Of a stretch of 64,000 bases of DNA, positions 54,016 through 63,286 are shown piece by piece. The DNA comes from Dactylorhiza incarnata (lineage: Eukaryota; Streptophyta; Magnoliopsida; Asparagales; Orchidaceae). The number at the start of each line of letters is the position of its first letter. Position 1 is the first letter of the stretch. A program made the position numbers and the translations under genes. The DNA lies in the NCBI GenBank assembly GCA_033032865.1, contig JAWHQI010000079.1:8436501-8500500 (forward strand). Direction: 5' to 3'. The notes under the pieces are model-generated. The model ran no database searches. It had not been told where the DNA came from and saw only the letters and a list, made by a program, of their open reading frames with translations.

Positions 54016-54575
54016 TACACGCCCTAGGTCACGCCCGTGACTAAGGGCGTGTAACACTAAGATCAGTCCAGAAGTGTTGCCGAGCAGATTGAGCTAGTCC
54101 ACAGCAAGTCACGCCCCAGATCACGCCCGTGACACCAGGTCACGCCCGTGACCAAGGGCGTGTAATCTTAGAATCTTCCCAGCTGGCCACCGACGAGACG
54201 TGGAGATGCTGTCAAGGAGTTGACCCAAGTCACGCCCGTGACCAAAGAGTCACGCCCGTGTCTTCCCGCGTGATCCCAGCTCCCTGCTGCGCCGAATTCA
54301 AGCCCACGCCGCATTGATGGAGTTGACCCCAGTCACGCCCGTGACCCATGAGTCACGCCCGTGACTTTTCGCGCTTGATCGCTTTTCGCTGCAGCGTCGC
54401 ACTCAAGCCCACGCCGCATTGATGAAGCCGCCCAGGTACATGCCCGTGACCAAAGTTACACGGGCGTGTAATGTCCTTTTTCGCGACATAGTCACGCAAA
54501 GCCCACGCCGATGTCGCAGCCGTGCAGAACAAGTATTACACGCCCTAGGTCACGCCCGTGACCGAGGGCGTGTAA
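54016..54575 (+). repeat. GTCACGCCCGTGAC array with two long hairpins, 5' LTR
   Basis: About nine copies of the 14-bp near-palindrome. The first (54016-54053) and last (54536-54575) are enclosed in a second inverted pair, TACACGCCCT / AGGGCGTGTA, giving double stems of 38 and 40 bp. Confidence 0.9.
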
Positions 54576-54590
54576 CCTGGAATTTTTTCC

Positions 54591-54598
54591 TATAAATT
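54591..54598 (+). promoter_or_regulatory. TATA box of young element LTR
   Basis: TATAAATT, 16 bp after the 40-bp hairpin at 54536-54575. Same arrangement at 58208-58215 in the 3' LTR. Confidence 0.75.
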
Positions 54599-55919
54599 CA
54601 GAGGTTCCCCTCCAGCACTCTCCTCCCTTCCCCCTGCCCATTTGGGCTGTTCTTGTATAGTTTTCCTTATTTTTCATGTTTTAGGTTTAGATTTAATTCC
54701 ATGTAATTTTCTTATTTCCTTTTTAATGTCTTGTTTTCTTCTTCCATGCAAGTAGCTTAGCTTTAATTTCATGCAATGTAATGTAGCTTTCAATTTATGT
54801 AATCTCCTTTTTTATGAAATGAAATTTTGTTATCTCTTTCTTTTATGCAAACTCTCTTTCTTCCTCTTTCTCTCTCTTTCTTGTTTTATTTTTTTTCCTT
54901 TAGCAATTATTTTGTAGTCTTGATTTTTAGCAAGCTTTGAATCAAAATCATCTCTTTCCTTATTATCGTATCTTCTCTCCTTCGATTTATTCTCGAAATA
55001 TAACGATATCGGTTTCATATTCCGGTTATGAATTTCGGTATTTGTTTTCGTATTCTAGCTAGCCGAGAGGACGTGCGTACGAATCGATCACTCGAGAATA
55101 AAAAGAGTTGCACGCACCCCTCGAGAGAGGATGACGTAAATCTTCTGGATAGGAGTCAAATCCTATAGTGGGATTCACATCGTAAAGCAAGTCTTAGGTA
55201 ATCAATTATAGGACGAGAGTCCGGTTGATTTTTCCTAAGCTTAGTTGGGCATTAACCTCGAGAGAGGCATGTTCGAGCTTCGGGAATCCCCACGGTCAAG
55301 GCTTAGAGTTGAATGATAGTATTTATCTTTTTATTTCATTTTAAGGTTTTGTTTTAAATCAAGTTTTGTTTTCTTCATTTTATTTTTATTCTCTTTTTAA
55401 TTAGCTTTTCTTTCCTTTCCAAATTATTCTCTCCGATAAAATAATAGTCCGCTTTCTCGAAGTAGAAGTACTCGACAAACCCGAGTTTAATACGACCTTG
55501 GTATTTCTATAAAATATCCTATATTATATACGACAAGGTACACTTGCCTTCATCGAATATAGTTTTGGAAAATATCATCAATCTTCTTCGCATAATCACA
55601 AATCATAAACCCTAAGAAGAAGAACTAATTTTTCTTACAAAGTTTTTGGCGCCGTTGCCGGGGATATTTTGTCGATATTTTGAAAAGAGAGAGCGCTATT
55701 ACTTTTATCAAAAATTCAAAAAAAAAAAATATTATTAAGTAACTTTTATGTTTTCTTTCATTTAATCTTATGTTTTGTCTTATGGTTTTGAAAGAAAATT
55801 TTTGCAGGTAATCGTGACGGTCGTCCGTCTCCAAATCAGGGACGTACTTCTTTTCCTCTCTTTCTTTCATAATCATGCTCTTATATTTTTCTATTTTATT
55901 ATTCTCCATACTTAGCTTT

Positions 55920-55958
55920 CAACATTGGGGACAATGTTGAATTTTAAGTATGGGGGTG
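55920..55958 (+). other. hairpin plus internal polypurine tract
   Basis: CAACATTG-GGGA-CAATGTTG followed after 4 nt by TTTAAGTATGGGGGTG. Same design as 21038-21002 in the Athila-like element. Confidence 0.75.
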
Positions 55959-56212
55959 TATTTCCCTCTCTTTTAAATTATAAAATCGTAGAAAATTTCC
56001 AAAAAAAAAAAAAAAAAATTTTGAAAATAAAAAAAAAAAAAAAATTCCAAAAATATTTGTGTACATAGTTTTGTAAATAATTTATTTCCTTTTTATTGTC
56101 TTTTACAAAAGAAAAATTAGTTTTTTTCAAAAAAAAAAAAAAAAAAAAAATTTTATTAGAAAACCCAAAAATATTCAAAAAAAAAAAATTAGAAAATTGA
56201 AAATTTTAATTC

Positions 56213-56301
56213 TCGGAAAGGACGCTTTGGGCTTGAATTCCCATCATAGCCTCTAGTACCTTGCGAGCCCTTCACCGGGTAGACCTTGGGAAGTCCAAGA
56301 A
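56213..56301 (+). other. block shared with Athila-like leader
   Basis: GGACGCTTTGGGCTTGAATT and following bases match the minus strand of 35321-35415 over about 90 bp with scattered changes. Confidence 0.8.
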
Positions 56302-57459
56302 TTAATTTACAAACAAAAAAAAATTAGGTTTATTAGTTTATGTTTAGCATTTTTAGTATTTATTTCTCATCCTAAAAAAAAAAAAAAAATTCCAAAAAAA
56401 AAAAGATAATATAAAAAAAATTTTCCAAAAAAATTAGTACATAAAACTTAGAAAAAAAAAAAAATCCCAAAAATATAATAAGCCCTTACTTTGGTTTTTG
56501 TTATTTCCAAAATCAATTTTGAGTTTATTTATAAGCATTTATATTTTTGCTAATCATTTATTCTATCATGGTTTGCTAAATCTAACTTTTGATTAAGTGA
56601 TTTAGTGTTAAGAAATATTTTATGATTTTAATGTGATTAGAGATATTTCTTTAGCACTTCTTCTCTTTTATTTTAAATAGTTACAAATTTTTAGTAATCT
56701 TGCTTAAAACACCTTTAGATTTTATTTATTTCTACCTTAAGCTTTTTAAATCTTAGGAAAGTTTAAATTACTAAAATTTGCTCTCAAAATTAATTAATTT
56801 ATAAGCTAGAAATCTTTTCTCCACCCTACCCCCTTTGATGGCATAAAAAAAAAATGTATTAAAAGATCATATGTCATGGGAATAAGAGGATAAAATTCAT
56901 TATTCCCTAAACATATGCACCCAAAATCATTTAAAAGATTATATGGCATGGAGTAAGAGGATAAAATTCATTACTCCTAAACCATATACATTTTGGGTTT
57001 TTATTAGAAGAGAAAAAAAAAAAAGAAAATTTCATGATAAATTCCATTTCCTCCATTCAAAAGTTTCTCTTCTTATGCCAAATTTTATGAAATCCCCCCA
57101 ACCCAATATCTTTGATCTAGATTTAAATTATGTTATGGAGAGAGCAATACTTAGTAAGTTACATTTTTCCTTTAGCTTTTTCAAAGTTATGGTTTTTATA
57201 AATTTTAAATCTAATTTTGTTTACTTATTACTCAATTTTGTTAACTAGTTAATATTTTTGAGAACTCTTGGCTAAATATTTTTCTCTTATTATTCTAATT
57301 TCATAATTTAGGACTTAATTCGTTGATCCTTAAATTTTCTTTTTAGCTTACTTATGATTCAATAAATTTTTAGGCTTAATTAAAAATTTTATTAAATGTC
57401 TTATAAATATTTCTCATACTTTTGCTCTGGAATAGCAAAAGCTTAAGTATGGGGGTATT

Positions 57460-59257
57460 TGATAAGTAGGATTTATGCTTATTTTAATTATAGTATTTAG
57501 GTTAAGTTTAATATAATTTTGTAAATATTATTTATATTTTAGTTAAAAATCACTTCTTTTATAATTTTAGTTCTAAATATAATTGTATTTTTGTTTTGCA
57601 GATTTTCTGGTATTTTTGGACAAATTCCATAGTACACGCCCTAGGTCACGCCCGTGACTAAGGGCGTGTAACACTAAGATCAGTCCAGAAGTGTTGCCGA
57701 GCAGATTGAGCTAGTCCACAGTAAGTCACGCCCCAGATCACGCCCGTGACACCAGGTCACGCCCGTGACCAAGGGCGTGTAATCTTAGAATCTTCCCAGC
57801 TGGCCACCGACGAGACGTGGAGATGCTGTCAAGGAGTTGACCCAAGTCATGCCCGTGACCAAAGAGTCACGCCCGTGTCTTCCCGCGTGATCCCAGCTCC
57901 CTGCTGCGCCGAATTCAAGCCCACGCCGCATTGATGGAGTTGACCCCAGTCACGCCCGTGACCCATGAGTCACGCCCGTGACTTTTCGCGCTTGATCGCT
58001 TTTCGCTGCAGCGTCGCACTCAAGCCCACGCCGCATTGATGAAGCCGCCCAGGTACACGCCCGTGACCAAAGTTACACGGGCGTGTAATGTCCTTTTTCG
58101 CGACATAGTCACGCAAAGCCCACGCCGATGTCGCAGCCGTGCAGAACAAGTATTACACGCCCTAGGTCACGCCCGTGACCGAGGGCGTGTAACCTGGAAT
58201 TTTTTCCTATAAATTCAGAGGTTCCCCTCCAGCACTCTCCTCCCTTCCCCCTGCCCATTTGGGCTGTTCTTGTATAGTTTTCCTTATTTTTCATGTTTTA
58301 GGTTTAGATTTAATTCCATGTAATTTTCTTATTTCCTTTTTAATGTCTTGTTTTCTTCTTCCATGCAAGTAGCTTAGCTTTAATTTCATGCAATGTAATG
58401 TAGCTTTCAATTTATGTAATCTCCTTTTTTATGAAATGAAATTTTGTTATCTCTTTCTTTTATGCAAACTCTCTTTCTTCCTCTTTCTCTCTCTTTCTTG
58501 TTTTATTTTTTTTCCTTTAGCAATTATTTTGTAGTCTTGATTTTTAGCAAGCTTTGAATCAAAATCATCTCTTTCCTTATTATCGTATCTTCTCTCCTTC
58601 GATTTATTCTCGAAATATAACGATATCGGTTTCATATTCCGGTTATGAATTTCGGTATTTGTTTTCGTATTCTAGCTAGCCGAGAGGACGTGCGTACGAA
58701 TCGATCACTCGAGAATAAAAAGAGTTGCACGCACCCCTCGAGAGAGGATGACGTAAATCTTCTGGATAGGAGTCAAATCCTATAGTGGGATTCACATCGT
58801 AAAGCAAGTCTTAGGTAATCAATTATAGGACGAGAGTCCGGTTGATTTTTCCTAAGCTTAGTTGGGCATTAACCTCGAGAGAGGCATGTTCGAGCTTCGG
58901 GAATCCCCACGGTCAAGGCTTAGAGTTGAATGATAGTATTTATCTTTTTATTTCATTTTAAGGTTTTGTTTTAAATCAAGTTTTGTTTTCTTCATTTTAT
59001 TTTTATTCTCTTTTTAATTAGCTTTTCTTTCCTTTCCAAATTATTCTCTCCGATAAAATAATAGTCCGCTTTCTCGAAGTAGAAGTACTCGACAAACCCG
59101 AGTTTAATACGACCTTGGTATTTCTATAAAATATCCTATATTATATACGACAAGGTACACTTGCCTTCATCGAATATAGTTTTGGAAAATATCATCAATC
59201 TTCTTCGCATAATCACAAATCATAAACCCTAAGAAGAAGAACTAATTTTTCTTACCA
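57460..59257 (+). repeat. 3' LTR of young non-coding element
   Basis: 1798 bp; differs from the 5' copy by C/T changes at three places (two at CpG) and one extra C before the final A. GTCACGCCCGTGAC array at 57633-58192. Confidence 0.92.
57633..58192 (+). repeat. GTCACGCCCGTGAC array, 3' LTR
   Basis: Copy of 54016-54575; both long hairpins (57633-57670 and 58153-58192) are unchanged. Confidence 0.9.
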
Positions 59258-59508
59258 CCTGCCGACCATTTGTACCAGTGTGGGAGGGTTGACGACTCAT
59301 GGCGACAGGGAGATGTGTGTAGCGGGTGACTGCTATTTTATGCTGGTTAGATTGCCTCCGCTAGTCGGCCTAAAATTGGAAGTCGCCGGATGTCGCTCAC
59401 ATCCAAAGAGTACACTGAGTTGTACGGTCGGGCCTGGGTGGTGCGGTATGACCACACCCAGAAGTGGCAGGACTGGTCACTGTCACCGACGACCACATCG
59501 GTGAGGCC
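59258..59508 (+). repeat. large TGTAACATCC LTR, segment 4
   Basis: Starts with the second CCTGC and continues from segment 3. Reads GGCGACAGGGAGATGTGTG and GGGCCTGGGTGGTGCGG, the kind of sequence seen late in Del/Tekay LTRs. Cut at 59508 by a copia LTR; no LTR end seen. Confidence 0.45.
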
Positions 59509-60004
59509 TGTTGGAACATGCTTTCTGCATCTCTTGGTTTGACAATAACAAATCCTATTGTATTTGATCATACTTGCATTGTGTTTATAGTATGCAAGAT
59601 CTTCAACATTCAATCCCCGAAGGAGTGTGAAAAAGAGAGACGTCGAAGCGACATCAGGATGATTGTCTGTTGATACCGCGGCGCGGTAACTCTACCGCTG
59701 GTGCTAGCGGTTCGACGAAATGAGATGCGTTCGACGAAATTGAGTTCGAAAAAATGAAAATAGCGTTCGACGAAATGTGAAGCCGTTCGTCGAAGATGCA
59801 TTCGACGAAAAGAGATGTGCTCTACCGCGTAGCGTTAGCACTACCACTGGCGCTAACGAATCAAAGAAATGGTGTTCGACGAAAATAGATACCGTTCGAC
59901 GAACTGGTGCTCGACGAAATTGAGTTTGATGAAATGAATGCAGCGTTCGACGAAATGTGAGGCCGTTCGACGAAGATGCGCTCGACAAAAAGAGATGTAC
60001 TCTA
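59509..60004 (+). repeat. copia LTR fragment (U3) related to copia-2
   Basis: Starts TGTTGGAACATGC and aligns by eye with the U3 of copia-2 read on its own strand (GGTTTGACAATAACAAATCC, GTGTTTATAGTATGCA). Contains both TTCGACGAA motifs (about ten, 59712-59985) and CTAGCGG/CTACCGC motifs (59695-59865). Cut at 60004 by element B. Confidence 0.75.
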
Positions 60005-60867
60005 TGATGCATGTCGGCAAGTGCACCGGTCGCTGTCAAGTAAATGTGGAGAGTGGAATCCCTGAGTGTCGGTCTCTTGAGGAATGCAGATTGGGTGAAC
60101 GAAACGCGTTGTGTGACTCTTGTTACACAAGCACAACACACATAAAAAAGGGGGTTTTTGGTTGGTTGTTCCTAATCTTAACAACAATAAAAGAAATGCG
60201 GGTCGAAAGCACCGCTTCGCGAGGCGAGATGGATGCAACGGCCGCGATGCCGTGCTTCGTGAGGCGGATGGAGTGTGCTCTAGTGCGAGAAGGTGAGGGT
60301 CACAAACACCTCCTCACAACCGCCGTTAGCTCTTGCCAACACGGAACAAACACCTTGAGTGCGTGAGTGAGTGAGTGGAAACGGAGTGATTCACAAACAA
60401 GCTATGAAGAAGGGCAAAGAAACATTCATTTCAATCAAACCAAACATCACAATATTCAAGTTTACACGATTCAACGAGTACAATGAAGGAAAGAAGAAAG
60501 AGATAACCGATGGGTGAAGACTAGCGGCCGTTCACGGCCGGAATGGTAGCTTGTCGGGCTACCTCCGGACTCGGGCGGACTATGCTTCCGGCGCAGAGAG
60601 CTGTCACGATTTCTCTACGTAGCTCCGTCGTCTTCGACTTCAGATTTCCTCTTCTTCTCACCGGGCCGGAGTGGGAAAATAGCTGCTTGGAGGCTTGCGG
60701 ATGGTGGAGAACGCTCCCGGACAATGGAGGAAGGCTTGAAATGGATGGAGAAGAGTTCCCCTTGCGTAGGAGATGAAGTGGAGGCGTCCCAAGATGGTGG
60801 TCGGCGGCGCACGGATCAGAAAATCCTCTCCCGGAGGCTGGATCCTGACCTAAAATCGGAATAGGCA

Positions 60868-60875
60868 TTTATATA
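60868..60875 (-). promoter_or_regulatory. TATA box of element B LTR
   Basis: TATATAAA on the minus strand, 17 bp from the start of the inverted array (60892-61231). Confidence 0.6.
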
Positions 60876-60891
60876 GGCGCTGATTTAAACA

Positions 60892-61231
60892 GTGCGCACG
60901 GTCATTGGCGCACGACCAGTGGTCGTGCGCACTGGAATTCTGCGATCGTGCGCACTTCCTGGGCAGAACCTGCAAGATACGAAATTTATAAAATATAATG
61001 TTCGCACGACCGGTGGCGCACGACCGGTGGTCGTGCGCACTAGTCGAAACAGAACTCAGAAAATTAATGCTAAGTGCGCACGCACAGTGGCGCACGACCG
61101 ATGGTCGTGCGCACTAGCGTAGATGCTCGTGCGCACTGCACCAAACAGAACTCATGAAAAAAGGGTTAAGTGCACACGATCAGTGGCGCACGACCAGTGG
61201 TCGTGCGCAATAGAACCGGTGATCGTGCGCA
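60892..61231 (-). repeat. GTGCGCACGACC array in element B LTR
   Basis: Same elements as in A, including GCGCACGACCA-G-TGGTCGTGCGC at about 60909-60931 and 61187-61209, but with fewer units. Confidence 0.85.
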
Positions 61232-61491
61232 GTGTTCCTGTGCAGAATTGCACCGGGAACACCTGCACGACTCCTATTCCAGCACAACCACGAATCTAGC
61301 CACTGAAAGTGGCACCTAACGGAGCATGAAAACTACTAATGAAGAAAAGCATGAAATCACACCAAAATGGGCCTAGAAGTGCACCTAGCATGGAATATCA
61401 AATATAAACTATAACAATGCTAAAGTGCGGTGAAAAGACTGAATAAAGGCCTAGATGAGTCCATAAAAGTGTATATGATCAGGACTCATCA

Positions 61492-63286
61492 CACCCCCAG
61501 ACTTAACTGTTTGCGCGTCCCGAGCAAACGAATCCGGCGGAGTGTGAAAACGAGAGTTAACATAGAGAATTACACAAAGGAGTACGGTGCGAAGTAACAT
61601 ACGCATGCGAGTAGAGATTCTAGTAGAAGGAGATTCTAACTATGCTAACTAATTTACATAAGTATTAAAGCGTAAGTACAGATTTAGTTATACTCAGTTG
61701 GTGAATTATGAAGAATTTGAACGATCATGCCCGGTATGAAAGTGACGAGACACTGAGGCGGGCGTTGCACAAGATCGGGTCTTAGGAATAACTCCGCTGA
61801 AATCCATCAACGTCGTGAACCATACGCTCGCCCGATCACACTCTCTCCACGGCGCTAGCAAAATCGCAAGTCAAATCAATAGGACTTATAGGATTAAGTT
61901 GGGGCTTAGGTTACGGTATGGTATTCAAATTTAAACACGATGGCTACGCAACCCAAGTGAGCTAACGGAACGCTGCACCACACAAGACCAACAAACTATG
62001 CTCGTGTGACACACCCCCAGACTTATCATGAAAACCAGGTGTGCACACAGCCTACTTCACAAATACCAACAGATTTTCTATTTAGCTCGGAAGGATTTCT
62101 TTTCAATATACTCTCTTTTTTTCTAGATTTTTTTTTCTTTTAACATACTTTGCTTCTATTATGTATCCTCCGGTTGGTTCAAAATCAGCAAATAGACTTT
62201 ATTTCCCCTTCATAACACAACGATTCCAAACATCACACAAATTGAGAATTATGAGCGCAGTTAAAAAACAATTTGGTTGCGGGTGTAGGATAAGCTTCGG
62301 GCTTTGGTGGATGAAGAGGAGCTGAACAAAGGAATGGTAGGCACAAATTTGGCTTGCAAAGGTGAGCGAAAAGGACATGGAATAACAAAGCTCAAACTAG
62401 CCAAAGGATGGCCTACATCATGTTTAACTCGACGAGTCGCTCTCACCCATGCTTCAAGAGTCGCTTGGGGCAAGTTCTTAGCCCACGAGAAAGGTAAACC
62501 TTCCTCCCGACTCGAGCAACACACGACTAGCACTCGTACACACAAAACACCGGGTTATCGTCAATTTCATTCAAATTCACCACTTGAGTATAATAAATCT
62601 AAATTTACGCAAAAATACTAAACATAAATTAGATGCATAGAGACAATCTAGTTCTACTCAAGTTCTACCATATCATGCGAAGTGACTAGAACACTACACG
62701 AGTCAACATTGCACTCCAAATAATAATTCCTAAGTTAACAACCTATTTCACATTCCAACCAAAATAGTTTAACCGGAACAACAACAAAAAGATAAGCGCG
62801 CACTCAAGTGGGTGAAGTGGTGTGTGAAGCATGAAAACAATGATAATGACAAGGATACAAAAGAAACAAACTTATGGTATGCAGTGCAACTCGTGCACAG
62901 TGAATGACAACATACGCTCCCCCAGACTTAGTCTAAACAATACATCTAGAAATTGGAAGCTAAAAGAGGGGAGGAAGTGTTACCCAATGCTCAGAATTGA
63001 GCATACCAGACGATTGGCGTTTACGATCAAGAGCAGCCCGCAGCATCCGCACCAAAGAACAAGACCTGCAAGCACAAAACTAAAAATAGCAAAAGCATAT
63101 GTAAAAGCTGAACTAAAAAAAAGTTAGATAGAAACTACAAAATCAGGAAATCTGGGTTGTCTCCCAGTAGCGCTTTTATTTAACGTCCTTAAGCTGGACC
63201 AAATACCTGTATTAACATTGTTTATAAAATGCAGGAATTAAAAGAGAAGTTCTCAGAAACAGTTCACCAAATCAGAAAAACACAAA
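61492..63286 (-). other. element B 3' non-coding region
   Basis: Corresponds to 47556-49283 of element A, with long well-conserved stretches (for example 62440-62530 and 48510-48600) alternating with diverged ones. Polypurine-tract copies at 61492-61506, 62012-62024 and 62921-62932. Confidence 0.75.

Larger units (their letters stand above)
53843..55639 (+). repeat. 5' LTR of young non-coding element
   Basis: 1797 bp, TGATAAGTAGG ... TTCTTACA. Contains the GTCACGCCCGTGAC array (54016-54575) and TATAAATT (54591-54598). Confidence 0.92.
55640..57459 (+). other. interior of young element, non-coding
   Basis: Primer site at 55645-55662, hairpin plus polypurine tract at 55920-55958, long A runs (55999-56160, 56380-56465), the Athila-like leader block at 56213-56301 and the terminal polypurine tract at 57443-57459. 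A 70-bp direct repeat (around 56820-56980) contains TATGGCATGG-type text and AAGAGGATAAAATTCATTA twice. No ORF of note. Confidence 0.8.
53843..59257 (+). mobile_element. very young non-coding LTR element (LARD-like), Athila-related
   Basis: Two LTRs (53843-55639 and 57460-59257) that differ by three substitutions and one base indel by eye, flanked by CCTGC. Primer site TGGCGCCGTTGCCGGGGA follows the 5' LTR and AAGTATGGGGGTATT precedes the 3' LTR. The 1.8-kb interior is extremely A/T-rich and has no coding capacity, so it depends on proteins from elsewhere. The LTR end (CGAGTTTAATACGACCTTGG) and an interior block (56213-56301) are shared with the Athila-like element, the likely helper lineage. 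Confidence 0.92.
60005..61491 (-). repeat. element B 3' LTR
   Basis: Carries the GTGCGCACGACC-type inverted array (60892-61231), TATATAAA (60868-60875) and the shared U3 start ATGAGTCCTGATCATATACA. Confidence 0.85.

Noticed and set aside
54016..54575. CRISPR-like array of short palindromes
   Set aside because: Spacing is irregular, intervening sequence is itself repetitive, and the whole array is duplicated in the other LTR.
55645..55662. tRNA-like sequence
   Set aside because: It is only the 18-base primer binding site complementary to a tRNA 3' end; no cloverleaf is present here or at 9111, 14797, 35521, 38437 or 50721.
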